Shown in pieces: positions 1 through 8,072 of a stretch of 64,000 nt of DNA. Numbering within the stretch: the first letter of the stretch is position 1; each line of letters opens with the position of its first letter. Origin of the DNA: Streptomyces sp. R28 (GTDB lineage Bacteria > Actinomycetota > Actinomycetes > Streptomycetales > Streptomycetaceae); the NCBI RefSeq assembly GCF_041052385.1, contig NZ_CP163439.1:4825001-4889000 (forward strand), given 5' to 3'. The notes below the pieces were generated by a model, which saw nothing but the letters and a program-made list of their open reading frames with translations, ran no database searches and was not told where the DNA came from. The position numbers and the translations under genes are program-made.

Positions 1-279
1 GATCGCCTCCACGTCGCGCGGGGTGCCCACGCCGGTCATGGTGATCGTCGCGACGGTCTCGCCGGTGCCGCTGTCGACGGCGTAGAGGTAGGCACCCTTG
101 TCCTGGTCGTTGTGCGTCCAGTAGATGCCGGGGTGCTGCCGCGACGCGGCGAGGCCGCTGGACTCCGTGATGCGCGGGTCCTTGATCGTGAAGTCCTCGT
201 CGCCGTCGGCGGCGGAGGCGGGCAGGGCGCACGCGCCCGCGATCAGGAATCCGGCGAGAAGGGCGATCGGTCGGCGCAT
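1..279 (-). CDS. Secreted protein, 3' end cut by window edge
   Basis: The frame begins at an ATG (277-279) and runs off the left edge, so only the first 93 residues are visible. They start MRRPIALLAGFLIAGACALPASAA, a signal peptide ending in an A-x-A cleavage site, possibly with a Cys in the hydrophobic core. The mature part (TESSGLAASRQHPGIYWTHN and then LYAVDSGTGE) looks like the first blade of a WD40/beta-propeller-like secreted protein common in Streptomyces. That fold assignment is inference. The divergent SGNH hydrolase starts 130 bp away. Confidence 0.7.
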   Translation of the reverse strand, partial: MRRPIALLAGFLIAGACALPASAADGDEDFTIKDPRITESSGLAASRQHPGIYWTHNDQDKGAYLYAVDSGTGETVATITMTGVGTPRDVEAI

Positions 280-409
280 GTCCCCAAGCCTGCCATCCGG
301 CCCGGTGATTCGGCGGCCGAGTGACCGGCGGGGTGAACCGCTCCGGGAGTGTCAGGCTTCACACTCCGCCGGTCCCTACCGACAGGTAGCGATCGTCCAT
401 CATGAGCGG

Positions 410-1087
410 ATGCTCAGGTTCATGCCCGTCGGCGACTCCCAGACCATCGGCAGCGCCGGCGAACACACGTGGCGCTACCGCATGTGGCAGCACCTGCATG
501 AGACGTACGGCGGCCCCTTCGCCCTCGTCGGCCCGCGCGAGACCCTGTACGACAAGGCGATGGACGCGCCCACGTCGTACGAGTACGCCGACCCCGACTT
601 CCCCCGCGCCCACCTCGCCGGCTGGGGCGAGGGCTGGCTGCACATGGCCCCGCTGATCGGCGAGGCGGTGCGGTCGCACCGGGCGGATGTGCTGCTGGTG
701 TCGCTGGGCCTGATCGACCTGGGCTTCTACACGAACGCGGAGCAGACGGCGGAGAACGTACGGGAGTTCGTGGCGGCGGCAAGGGCGGCGAACCCGACGG
801 TGCGGATGGCCGTACTGCCGGTGATCCCGAACGTCCGCGCCACCTCGGACGCGCCCTTCGCCGCCGAGGTCACCCGCTTCAACGAACTGCTGGCCAAGGC
901 GGTGGCGGACCTGGACGAGCCCCGCTCGCCCCTGCTCCTGGCCTCCCCTCCCCCGTCGTACGACATCCACCTCGACACGTACGACGGCACGCACCCGAAC
1001 GCGAGCGGCGAGCACAAGATCGCGGAGGCCTTCGCGGACGCGATGTATCAGGCGTGGGGGTTGGGCGAGCCGTACGAGGCCGCGTGA
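410..1087 (+). CDS. SGNH/GDSL-family hydrolase
   Basis: 225-residue cytoplasmic-looking serine hydrolase of the SGNH superfamily. Block I is GDSQTIG (nucleophile Ser10) and block V is DGTHPN near the end (Asp192, His195), giving the Ser-His pair. The central GLIDLG segment sits where the block III Gly/Asn region is expected. The family cleaves ester or acyl groups; the substrate cannot be told. An in-frame opening extends to about 125, but the homology starts at MLRFMPVGDS, so the ATG at 410 is chosen. There is no signal peptide. It is convergent with the amidase. Confidence 0.85.
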   Translation: MLRFMPVGDSQTIGSAGEHTWRYRMWQHLHETYGGPFALVGPRETLYDKAMDAPTSYEYADPDFPRAHLAGWGEGWLHMAPLIGEAVRSHRADVLLVSLGLIDLGFYTNAEQTAENVREFVAAARAANPTVRMAVLPVIPNVRATSDAPFAAEVTRFNELLAKAVADLDEPRSPLLLASPPPSYDIHLDTYDGTHPNASGEHKIAEAFADAMYQAWGLGEPYEAA

Positions 1088-1211
1088 CGGTCGACGGCGT
1101 CCACGAGGACGCCCGCGCACGGGCGGACGCCGGGTAACAGGTCGCCGTCCCCACGCTCATCCCCGTCCGGGTGCGGTGGAGGAGGGGGAGGAGGGGCTGG
1201 GTGTCGGGCTC

Positions 1212-2825
1212 TCAGAACCCCACATCGGCCGCCCGGTACGTCGGCGGTCGCCGCACCCGGCTCGCCCGCTCGTAGGCGTACGCCAACCGAAGCAGCGTCG
1301 GCTCGCTCCACGCCGTGCCCATGAAGGTCAGGCCGACCGGCAGGCCGAAGGCGAAGCCCGCCGGGACGCTGATCGCGGGGTAGCCGGCGAGCGCGGCGGG
1401 GGTCGAGGCGCCGCCGCCGTAGGTGTCCCCGCGGATCAGGTCGATCTTGGCCGGGGGGCCGGAGGTCGGCATCACCAAGGCGTCCAGCCGGTGCCGGCGC
1501 AGCACCGCGTCGATGCCCTCGGCACGCGACAGGCGGTGGCTGGTGGCCAGCGCCTCCCGGTACTCACGCTCGGTGAAGTCCAGCTGGTGCACCGCCTCCA
1601 GTCCGTCCTGGCGTACGTAGCGCAGCTCGCGGTCGGCGTGCGCACGGTTGAACTCGATGAGCTCGGCGAGGCTGCGCGGGTGGTCGCCGGGGGCGGCGGC
1701 CAGGTAGGCGTCCAGCCCCCGTTTGATCTCGTACGCCTGGACGATCATCGAGCCGGGCAGGTCCTCCAGTTGCCCGGCCGTCGGGATGTCGGCCGGGTCG
1801 ACGACGGTCGCACCGGCCGCGCGGAGCACGGCGATCGCCCGTTCCGCGATCTCGTCGGCATGGTCGCTGTAGCCGAAGTACACGGCTCGCGGCACGCCGA
1901 TGCGCGCACCGCGCAGCCCGTCGGCGTCCAGGAAGCGGGTGTAGTCACGGTGGAAGCGGCCGCGGCTCGCCTCGGTCGCCGGGTCGCGCGCGTCGACCCC
2001 GACAAGGGTCCCGAGCAGGATCGCGGCGTCCCGGACCGTACGCGCCAGCGGCCCGACACTGTCCTGGCTCGGCACTCCGGGGATCACACCGCCGCGTCCG
2101 ACCAGTCCGACGGTCGGCTTGACCCCGACGACGCAGTTCGCCGAGGCCGGGTCGATGATCGAGCCGTTCGTCTCGGTACCGATCCCGGCGACGCACAGGT
2201 TCGCCGCGACGGCGACGCCCGTACCGGAGCTGGACTCGTTCGGCGACCGGTCCAGCTTGTAGGGGTTGCGGGTCTGACCGCCGCGGGCGCTCCACCCGGC
2301 GTGGTGGGTGAGCGACATCCCGCCCGCCCACTCGCTCAGGTTGGTCTTGCCGAGGATGACGGCACCGGCGGCCCGCAACCGGGCGGCGACCGTGGCGTCC
2401 CGCGCCGGCCGCAGGCCTTCCAGGGCGAGCGAGCCCGCCGTCGTGTGCATCCGGTCCCCGGTCTCCACCAGGTCCTTCAGCAGGACGGGCATGCCGTGCA
2501 ACGGCCCCCGGGGGCCCTGCTCGGCGTCCAGCCGCCGAGCCTCGCGCAGGGCGTCGGGGTTGACCTCGATCACCGAGCGCAGGAGCGGATCGATGCGGTC
2601 GATCCGGTCCAGGTAGTAGTGGGTGAGGCGTACGGCGTCGAGCCGTCCGTCGGCCATCCGTCCGCGCAGCTCCGCGATGCCCAACTCGTCGAGCTCTCCG
2701 GAGAAGTCGGCGGGGGTCCGGGGCTGGGCATGGGCTCGGGCCTGGGCTGTCCCGAGCCAGGGTGTGGCCGCCGCCGCGGTACCCAGCGCGAGCACGCCTC
2801 GGCGTGTGGTGTTCATCCGCTCCAT
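1212..2825 (-). CDS. Secreted amidase (amidase signature family), Tat substrate
   Basis: 537 residues. The N-terminus has a twin-arginine signal (TTRRGVLALG, then an Ala-rich stretch to about residue 33), so the enzyme is probably exported folded. The amidase-signature core carries the Ser-cisSer-Lys triad: Lys117 in GMPVLLKD, Ser198 or Ser199 in ESSSGTG, and the nucleophile Ser222 in TETNGSI. Family members hydrolyse amide bonds of small or peptide amides; the substrate is unknown. Two nearby ATGs (2825 and 2816) both have a purine-rich upstream stretch; the longer one is given. It is transcribed alone. Confidence 0.9.
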   Translation of the reverse strand: MERMNTTRRGVLALGTAAAATPWLGTAQARAHAQPRTPADFSGELDELGIAELRGRMADGRLDAVRLTHYYLDRIDRIDPLLRSVIEVNPDALREARRLDAEQGPRGPLHGMPVLLKDLVETGDRMHTTAGSLALEGLRPARDATVAARLRAAGAVILGKTNLSEWAGGMSLTHHAGWSARGGQTRNPYKLDRSPNESSSGTGVAVAANLCVAGIGTETNGSIIDPASANCVVGVKPTVGLVGRGGVIPGVPSQDSVGPLARTVRDAAILLGTLVGVDARDPATEASRGRFHRDYTRFLDADGLRGARIGVPRAVYFGYSDHADEIAERAIAVLRAAGATVVDPADIPTAGQLEDLPGSMIVQAYEIKRGLDAYLAAAPGDHPRSLAELIEFNRAHADRELRYVRQDGLEAVHQLDFTEREYREALATSHRLSRAEGIDAVLRRHRLDALVMPTSGPPAKIDLIRGDTYGGGASTPAALAGYPAISVPAGFAFGLPVGLTFMGTAWSEPTLLRLAYAYERASRVRRPPTYRAADVGF

Positions 2826-2989
2826 GAACCTCGACGCTACGGACGCGATCGCCGTAACTCGCCCCGGCTGTCCCCCGGTTCCACGCGGGAGTCATCCCCA
2901 CACGGCACCGGGGGACAGCCCGAGGAGCAGCGCATTGTCCAAGCTACGCTTCCCTCACGTTGATCAGAGAAGCGAGACGCGGAGAGCAG

Positions 2990-3415
2990 GTGCAGCCAAT
3001 GAGGAAGGGCCGCTTGGGCATTTGGGTCGGTGGGGCACTGCTCGCGGGATGGCTCACCACCATTGTCGTCAGCATTAACAACGAGTCCCCCGGTGGAGCC
3101 CCTGACCTGAATTCCCTCGAAGAGCACACCGTCACGGCACTGCACACCCAGGACGCGGATGAATTCCAGCTGCTCTTCACCGAGGACAGCGTCGCCGACG
3201 ACTATGCGGCGAACTATCTGAATCGCCTCGGCAAAACGGCCGCAAAGAATTCACGAGGAGCTGTTAAAAAGTCCGCGGACGCCACCTACATCGTGGTCGA
3301 CGGCCCCGGAACTTGCACGGCCTGGCAGGTGATCGAAACGGAAAAGCGCTGGTATCTCGACGGAACGCCGCCCGTGCTCGACACATTGTGCAGCAACAGT
3401 GAAAAGCGGCGATAA
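2990..3415 (+). CDS. Membrane-anchored hypothetical protein
   Basis: Small protein with one N-terminal membrane segment (RLGIWVGGALLAGWLTTIVV) and an extracytoplasmic domain of about 110 residues. The domain has two Cys (GTCTAWQ and TLCSN) that could form a disulfide. I do not recognise the family; the helix-then-strand layout with the ending YIVVDGPGTCTAWQVIETEKRWYLDG recalls NTF2-like lipoprotein domains, which is a guess. The GTG at 2990 has GGAG five bases upstream; the ATG at 2999 (MRKGRLG) is the alternative. Local codon use is less GC-rich than in the neighbours. Confidence 0.65.
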   Translation: MQPMRKGRLGIWVGGALLAGWLTTIVVSINNESPGGAPDLNSLEEHTVTALHTQDADEFQLLFTEDSVADDYAANYLNRLGKTAAKNSRGAVKKSADATYIVVDGPGTCTAWQVIETEKRWYLDGTPPVLDTLCSNSEKRR

Positions 3416-3492
3416 CAACTTGCCGGGCAAGATCACCGATCATTAGCGTCAACTCCGACCGAGCAACTCGATTGCAATTACGGGGAGTTGAC

Positions 3493-3873
3493 GTGCTCAA
3501 TCGCACACGTACCGCCATCATGGCCGGGGCCTGTCTGATCGGAGCCCTGTCCATTTCGCCGCCCGCATACGCCTCCGGCAGTGGCTGCACCGGAAATCCG
3601 GGCAGCAGCGGATCCAAGTGCATATCCGTCACGGGCACCAAGCTCAAGGTGAATACGGTCAAGACCACCCTCACCAAGAACCACGCCGACGACTGCGGCA
3701 AGGCCACCATCACCATCGGCTCCTGGAAGAAGACCAGCGGCAGGATCTGCGAGGCCCGGGACTTCTCCTGGGGCCCGATCACGGTCAACAAGTCCTTCAG
3801 GGACGGCACCAAGGCGTGCGCCAGCTGGTCCAACTACCCGCGGGGCAAGGCCTGCGTGACCATCCACGACTGA
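3493..3873 (+). CDS. Small secreted cysteine-containing protein
   Basis: 126 residues, starting at GTG 3493 with GGGAG five bases upstream. A signal peptide (LNRTRTAIMAGACLIGALS, cleavage after AYA) is followed by a mature domain of about 100 residues with Cys in GSGCTG, SKCIS, DDCGK, RICEA, KACAS and KACVT. These six could form three disulfides, suggesting a compact exported beta-rich protein. I cannot name a family. It follows the membrane-anchored protein after 77 bp on the same strand; both encode exported products, so they may be co-transcribed. Confidence 0.7.
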   Translation: MLNRTRTAIMAGACLIGALSISPPAYASGSGCTGNPGSSGSKCISVTGTKLKVNTVKTTLTKNHADDCGKATITIGSWKKTSGRICEARDFSWGPITVNKSFRDGTKACASWSNYPRGKACVTIHD

Positions 3874-3932
3874 TCCGGAACGGCACAGAGGTGCGGGGTG
3901 ACCTCGACGGCCACCCCGCACCCACGCCCGCT

Positions 3933-3960
3933 TCAGAACATCCCGTTCAGAACATCCCGT
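3933..3960 (+). repeat. 14-bp perfect tandem duplication at a stop codon
   Basis: TCAGAACATCCCGT occurs twice back to back (3933-3946 and 3947-3960). On the minus strand the second copy carries the stop codon of the SnoaL-like gene, so the duplication repeats the last four codons plus the TGA just downstream. Confidence 0.9.
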
Positions 3961-4894
3961 TGTCGTTCGCCGAAGTCTCCGGCACGTCCTGCAGCACGTC
4001 CCAGTGCTCGACGATCTTCCCGTTCCGCACCCGGAAGAGATCGACGACCGCCATGCCCCGCTCACCCGGCGCGTTCACATAGTGGCTGTGCACCGCCACC
4101 AGGTCGCCCTCGGCGATCACCCGCTTCGGTGTGACCGTCAGCTGCGGGAACGCCTCGAAGTAACCGCCCAGCCCTGACTTCGCGCCCGCCACACCGTCGG
4201 CGATCGTCGGGTTGTGCTGGTGGTACTCGGGGCCCCAGTACCGGTCGAGGGCGGACAGGTCCTTCTGGACGATGAGTTGGTCGAAGGCCTTGGTGACGAG
4301 CTTCTTGTTGTACGCCGTGAGCCAGGCCGGCCCCGGCTGCTCGGTGCGCGGCCAACTCACCGTGGAGAACATGTCGTTGCCGTTGGCGGAGCCCTCCGGC
4401 ACGTTCTGCCCCGTGTCCCAGTGCTCGGCGATCTTGCCGCCCTGGAAGCGGAAGATGTCGAACACGGCCTGACCGCGCGCGCCCGGCGTCAGGACCACGT
4501 GGGAGTGGACCAGCACGAGGTCGCCCTCGGAGATGACCCGCTTGACGTCGTACCGGGCGTCCGGGAACTGCTGGTGGACGGACGTGGCCAGGTTCTTCAG
4601 CGTCTCGGCGCCGTCGGGTGCGAACGGGTTGTGCTGGATGTAGTCCGACCGCACGAAACGGTCCACGACCTCGGTGTCGCCCTGCTCGAACACACCCTTG
4701 AGCACGCGGACGGTGACGGCCTTCTGGTAGCCGAGGCGCACGGAGTCCGAGTAGCCGGCGAAGGAAGCGGTGGACGCGGCGGAGGCAGCGGAAGCAGGCG
4801 CGGAGGCGACAGCCGGCACGGCGGCGGCACCGAGCAGGGCGGCCGAGGCGACTACCGCGACGAGGGCCCTACGGGCAGGGGAGGTGGGGGTCAC
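3947..4894 (-). CDS. Secreted tandem SnoaL/NTF2-like domain protein
   Basis: The start is taken at GTG 4894 after a GGGAAGAG-like ribosome site; an ATG frame extends to 4942 but would overlap operator sequence. A signal peptide (ARRALVAVVASAALLG to about residue 40, Ala/Ser rich) is followed by two copies of an NTF2-like cone domain of the SnoaL/ester-cyclase class. Copy one holds DYIQHNPFAPDG, VLVHSHVVL and FRFQGGKIAEHWD; copy two holds EYHQHNPTIADG, VAVHSHYVN and FRVRNGKIVEHWD. The paired His/Asp motifs are those of the fold's pocket. The reaction is unknown. It is divergent from an aldo/keto reductase. Confidence 0.85.
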   Translation of the reverse strand: MTPTSPARRALVAVVASAALLGAAAVPAVASAPASAASAASTASFAGYSDSVRLGYQKAVTVRVLKGVFEQGDTEVVDRFVRSDYIQHNPFAPDGAETLKNLATSVHQQFPDARYDVKRVISEGDLVLVHSHVVLTPGARGQAVFDIFRFQGGKIAEHWDTGQNVPEGSANGNDMFSTVSWPRTEQPGPAWLTAYNKKLVTKAFDQLIVQKDLSALDRYWGPEYHQHNPTIADGVAGAKSGLGGYFEAFPQLTVTPKRVIAEGDLVAVHSHYVNAPGERGMAVVDLFRVRNGKIVEHWDVLQDVPETSANDNGMF

Positions 4895-4914
4895 GACGCT
4901 CTCTTCCCAATGAG

Positions 4915-4967
4915 ATTGAAAGTTCAAGCTAGTGCTAACCAAAGGAAAGCACTAACTAGTGGTTAGC
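4915..4967. promoter_or_regulatory. Cluster of inverted repeats in divergent promoter region
   Basis: Several operator-like repeats lie between the SnoaL-like gene and the aldo/keto reductase: TTGAA-AG-TTCAA (4915-4926), AGTGCT/AGCACT (4931-4936 and 4949-4954), and CTAAC-TAGTG-GTTAG (4952-4966). The block is AT-rich against its surroundings. It probably holds the minus-strand promoter and a repressor site; no regulator gene is adjacent. Confidence 0.5.
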
Positions 4968-4980
4968 GTCAAGATCGCTT

Positions 4981-5000
4981 GCTTGGAGCGCGCTCCAAGC
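4981..5000. promoter_or_regulatory. Perfect 20-bp palindrome, probable MerR-type operator
   Basis: GCTTGGAGCGCGCTCCAAGC is its own reverse complement. It ends 15 bases before the aldo/keto reductase ATG. A CTTGGAGN-type half site in front of oxidoreductases is characteristic of MerR-family sensors of aldehydes or redox stress; this assignment is inference. Confidence 0.6.
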
Positions 5001-5015
5001 CGTTGGCTGAAGGTC

Positions 5016-6008
5016 ATGAAGTACACGCAGCTCGGACGCACAGGACTCAAGGTCAGCCGACTCGTCCTCGGCACCATGAACTTCGGTCCGCAGACCGACG
5101 AAGCGGACAGTCACGCGATCATGGACGCGGCGCTGGACGCGGGCATCAATTTCTTCGACACGGCGAACGTGTACGGCTGGGGCGAGAACAAGGGCCGCAC
5201 CGAGAGCATCGTCGGCAACTGGTTCGCGAAGGGCGGCGAGCGGCGCGACAAGGTCGTCCTCGCCACCAAGGTGTACGGCAACATGGCCGCGGACGGCGAG
5301 GCGTGGCCCAACCACGACAAGCTGTCGGCGGTGAACATCCGGCGCGCCGTGGACGCCTCGCTCAAGCGGCTGCGGACCGACTACATCGACGTCTACCAGT
5401 TCCACCACATCGACCGCGCCACCCCCTTCGAGGAGATCTGGCAGGCCATCGATGTGCTGGTCCAGCAGGGGAAGATCCTGTACGTCGGCTCGTCCAACTT
5501 CCCCGGGTACAAGATCGCCCAGGCCAACGAGATCGCCGCCCGGCGCGGCGGCACCATCGGCCTCGTCAGCGAGCAGTGCCTCTACAACCTCTACGAGCGC
5601 CGCGCCGAGATGGAGATCATCCCGGCCGCGCGGGACTACGGCCTCGGCGTCATCCCGTGGTCGCCGCTGCACGGCGGACTGCTCGGCGGCGTCATCAAGA
5701 AGGAGGGCGAGGGCCGACGGAGCAACTCGGGGCGGGCCGCCGACGCCCTGGCCGACCCGGCCGTACGCACGAAGGTCCAGGCGTACGAGGACCTGCTCGA
5801 CAAGCACGGCCTGGAGCCCGGCGAGGCGGCCCTGGCCTGGCTGCTCACCCGCCCCGGCGTGACCGGCCCGATCGTCGGCCCCCGCACGGGCGAACAGCTC
5901 GCCTCGGCCCTGCGCGCGGCGGAGCTGGAGCTGAGCGGCGAACTGCTGGCAGGACTGGACGAGATCTTCCCGGGCCCGGGGCCCTCCCCGGAGGCTTTCG
6001 CCTGGTGA
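5016..6008 (+). CDS. Aldo/keto reductase
   Basis: 330-residue NADPH-dependent aldo/keto reductase with a TIM barrel. The catalytic tetrad is visible: Asp in FFDTANVYGWG, the Tyr of that motif, Lys in VVLATKVYG, and His in QFHHID. The C-terminal cofactor-binding loop is GPIVGPRTGEQL. It belongs to the YajO/Tas-like group that reduces small aldehydes and ketones; the substrate is unknown. ATG 5016 is preceded by AAGG. The palindrome at 4981-5000 lies directly upstream, so expression is likely controlled by a MerR-type activator encoded elsewhere. Confidence 0.92.
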   Translation: MKYTQLGRTGLKVSRLVLGTMNFGPQTDEADSHAIMDAALDAGINFFDTANVYGWGENKGRTESIVGNWFAKGGERRDKVVLATKVYGNMAADGEAWPNHDKLSAVNIRRAVDASLKRLRTDYIDVYQFHHIDRATPFEEIWQAIDVLVQQGKILYVGSSNFPGYKIAQANEIAARRGGTIGLVSEQCLYNLYERRAEMEIIPAARDYGLGVIPWSPLHGGLLGGVIKKEGEGRRSNSGRAADALADPAVRTKVQAYEDLLDKHGLEPGEAALAWLLTRPGVTGPIVGPRTGEQLASALRAAELELSGELLAGLDEIFPGPGPSPEAFAW

Positions 6009-6031
6009 CACCTGACTGGCGCCGGTGACCG

Positions 6032-6142
6032 GTGCTCAGCGAGCGGGAGGTCCTCGTACGGATCTACCGCATGCGCGGCACCGAGAACCGGGCCGCCACC
6101 GTCGGCGAAGGCGTCCGGCTGGGGCTGATCGAGCTCACCTGA
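6032..6142 (+). CDS. Possible short ORF or gene remnant
   Basis: A 36-codon GTG frame downstream of the aldo/keto reductase encodes VLSEREVLVRIYRMRGTENR and so on. Codon use is Streptomyces-like, but there is no clear ribosome site or known domain. It may be a relic of a longer gene. Confidence 0.2.
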   Translation: MLSEREVLVRIYRMRGTENRAATVGEGVRLGLIELT

Positions 6143-6147
6143 CGGTC

Positions 6148-6237
6148 CTAGCGTCCGAGCGCCGCCGCGGTGGCCACCAGCACGAACATCAACACAAGCG
6201 CACCGGCCATGATCCGGTTCCGGGTTTTCGGGTCCAC
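6148..6237 (-). CDS. 29-residue single-pass membrane protein
   Basis: Starting at GTG 6237, nine bases after the stop of the phosphodiesterase gene, this frame encodes VDPKTRNRIMAGALVLMFVL followed by VATAAALGR. It has a charged N-terminus and one membrane helix. It is similar in size and layout to the tiny transporter-associated proteins annotated in Streptomyces (SGM_5486 type), but I am not certain of that link. The tight spacing suggests translational coupling. Confidence 0.5.
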   Translation of the reverse strand: MDPKTRNRIMAGALVLMFVLVATAAALGR

Positions 6238-6246
6238 GCCACGAGC

Positions 6247-6819
6247 CTAACCGGCCCCTCCGAGCGGCCGGCGGGCGACCGCCTCGTACCGGGGCTGCTC
6301 GCCCGCCACCCCCGACTTCGGCAGATTGCTGCGCACCAGCACCAGCTCGTCCACCGTCCACGTACGGCTCGTGAACGCTCCGAGGGCCGCGACATACGGC
6401 CGTACGTCCACCGCCGACCGGCTCCTCGCCACCGTCAGGTGGGCCTTGTACCGCCGGTGCTCCCCCATCGGCACCCCGGCCTTGCGCGCCGCCGCCTCGC
6501 TGCGGTCCGCCAGCAGCCGCAGGGTCTCCAGGTCCCCCTCCGCGCCCGTCCATAGGGCCCGCCCGTGCCCGAACTGCCCGCCGCCGCTGAGCGCCAGCGG
6601 GAAGGACGCCGTACGGTGCGCGGCGCGCTCCAGGCGGGCCGACAGGTCGGGTACGAGGGCGTCGTCGACCTCGCCGTAGAAGGCGAGGGTGAAGTGCCAG
6701 CCGGGCCGGCCGGTCCAGCGCAGCCCGTCCGCGCCGGGCAGCTTCTTCAACTCGGCGACTTCTGCGGCCAGTTCGTTGGTGACGTCCTCTGGTGGCAGCA
6801 CGGCGGCGAAGAGTCTCAT
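6247..6819 (-). CDS. thpR: RNA 2',3'-cyclic phosphodiesterase (LigT/ThpR)
   Basis: 190-residue member of the 2H phosphoesterase superfamily. The two signature H-x-T motifs are HFTLAFYGE (about residue 43) and HLTVARSR (about residue 128), which form the catalytic pocket that opens 2',3'-cyclic phosphates on RNA ends. The N-terminal MRLFAAVLPPEDVTNELAAEV is typical. It is cytoplasmic. It is divergent from the GNAT gene, with 26 bp between the start codons, so the two promoters must overlap. The small membrane protein follows it immediately. Confidence 0.9.
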   Translation of the reverse strand: MRLFAAVLPPEDVTNELAAEVAELKKLPGADGLRWTGRPGWHFTLAFYGEVDDALVPDLSARLERAAHRTASFPLALSGGGQFGHGRALWTGAEGDLETLRLLADRSEAAARKAGVPMGEHRRYKAHLTVARSRSAVDVRPYVAALGAFTSRTWTVDELVLVRSNLPKSGVAGEQPRYEAVARRPLGGAG

Positions 6820-6845
6820 GGGATCCAGCCTGGCACCATGACGGC

Positions 6846-7364
6846 ATGGAGATCACCATCAGAGAAGGCGGGCCCGACGACATCCCCGCGATACTCGGCA
6901 TGCTCGACAGCTGTGTGGAGTGGCTGGTCGCCCAGGGGCGCCCGGGTCAGTGGGGGACGAAGCCTCTGTCGGAGAACGCGAAGGTGGCGGAATCGGTCGC
7001 CCGGGACATGGAGGTGGGCAGCGCGTTCATCGCCGAGATCGACGGCGTGCCGGCCGCCACCCTCACCCTCACGGACGCGCCCGGCGCCTACCTGGCCCAT
7101 CTCCCACCGCCCGGCGAGCCCGAGCGCTACATCCACTGGCTCGCCTCCGACCGCCGCTTCAAGGGGTCCGGCGTGGGCAGCGCCCTGCTCGCGCACGCCG
7201 CCGAGGAGACCCGGCGCGCGGGCCTCTCGCTGCTGAGGGTGGACTGCTACGCGGGCGACGACGGCGGGCTCGTCCGCTACTACGAGCGCCACGGCTTCGT
7301 CCGTACCGAGACCTATGTGGGGAAGGACGACTGGCCGGGGCAGGTGCTGGCCCGGAGGGTCTAG
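6846..7364 (+). CDS. GNAT-family N-acetyltransferase
   Basis: 172 residues. Motif A for acetyl-CoA binding is RRFKGSGVGSALL (about 105-117), followed by motif B around RYYERHGFVRTE. The N-terminal ITIREGGPDDIPAI is the usual strand 1 and helix 1. A conserved LASD strand precedes motif A. The acceptor is unknown. The ATG at 6846 is chosen because the alignment starts there, although the frame stays open to 6792. Confidence 0.88.
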   Translation: MEITIREGGPDDIPAILGMLDSCVEWLVAQGRPGQWGTKPLSENAKVAESVARDMEVGSAFIAEIDGVPAATLTLTDAPGAYLAHLPPPGEPERYIHWLASDRRFKGSGVGSALLAHAAEETRRAGLSLLRVDCYAGDDGGLVRYYERHGFVRTETYVGKDDWPGQVLARRV

Positions 7365-7469
7365 TCCCCTCCGGGCCGTGAGCGTGACTATGGCCACACG
7401 TGACCCGGTCACCGTGCGTATCGTTGTACTGCGCGGCTGTCCGTGACCGAGCGGCCGAGGAGCGCCACG

Positions 7470-8057
7470 ATGACCGTCCTTGACGACAGGATCGAGATGG
7501 CCGAGGAGAGTGGCGAGCTGACTCTGGACGTCTTGTTCGAGTGCCTCGAGAAGATGCCCATCCCCGAAGGGACGAAGGTCGAGATCGTCGGGGGAAACAT
7601 CTTCATGTCACCGCAGCGGCAGAACCACTGGGAAATCATTTTCGACATCGCGGAGCAGTTGCGCGCCAAGTACCCCCGCAAGCGGTTGGCATCGGATGTG
7701 CGGATCGACTTCCCCGGGCATCTGAACGGCTTCGCCTCCGACCTTGCGGCCATGGCCGAGAGGTCGGTGAAGGACAGCAAGGGCCGTTGGCGCTATCAAG
7801 ACGTCGAATTCGTGGCCAAGGTCATCTCCAAAGACACCGCGGGCAACGACTACGGCCCGAAGAAGGACACCTACGCCGCGGCCGAAGTGCCGGTGTACCT
7901 GATCGTGGATCCGTACACCGGCGAGTGGCATCTGCATACCCTGCCGAAGGACGGCAAGTACCACAGCGACGTCAGCTTTCCGTTCGGCGAGGACATCAAC
8001 CTGACCAGTACCCCGGTCGGCCTCACCCTCAAGACTGACGAGTTCCCCCGCGACTGA
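7470..8057 (+). CDS. Uma2-family (DUF820) PD-(D/E)XK protein
   Basis: 195 residues. The pattern PEGTKVEIVGGNIFMSP, SDVRIDFPG, ASDLAAM, VEFVAKVISKDTAGNDYGPKKDTYAAAEVPVYLIVDP is the Uma2 restriction-endonuclease-like fold. The catalytic Asp and E-x-K equivalents lie around SDLA and EFVAKVISK. Uma2 proteins are numerous in Streptomyces and their role is unresolved. ATG 7470 has GAGGAG eight bases upstream, so it is preferred over the GTG at 7443. It is convergent with the MFS gene 15 bp away. Confidence 0.88.
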   Translation: MTVLDDRIEMAEESGELTLDVLFECLEKMPIPEGTKVEIVGGNIFMSPQRQNHWEIIFDIAEQLRAKYPRKRLASDVRIDFPGHLNGFASDLAAMAERSVKDSKGRWRYQDVEFVAKVISKDTAGNDYGPKKDTYAAAEVPVYLIVDPYTGEWHLHTLPKDGKYHSDVSFPFGEDINLTSTPVGLTLKTDEFPRD

Positions 8058-8072
8058 CCCGGACGCCCCCTC

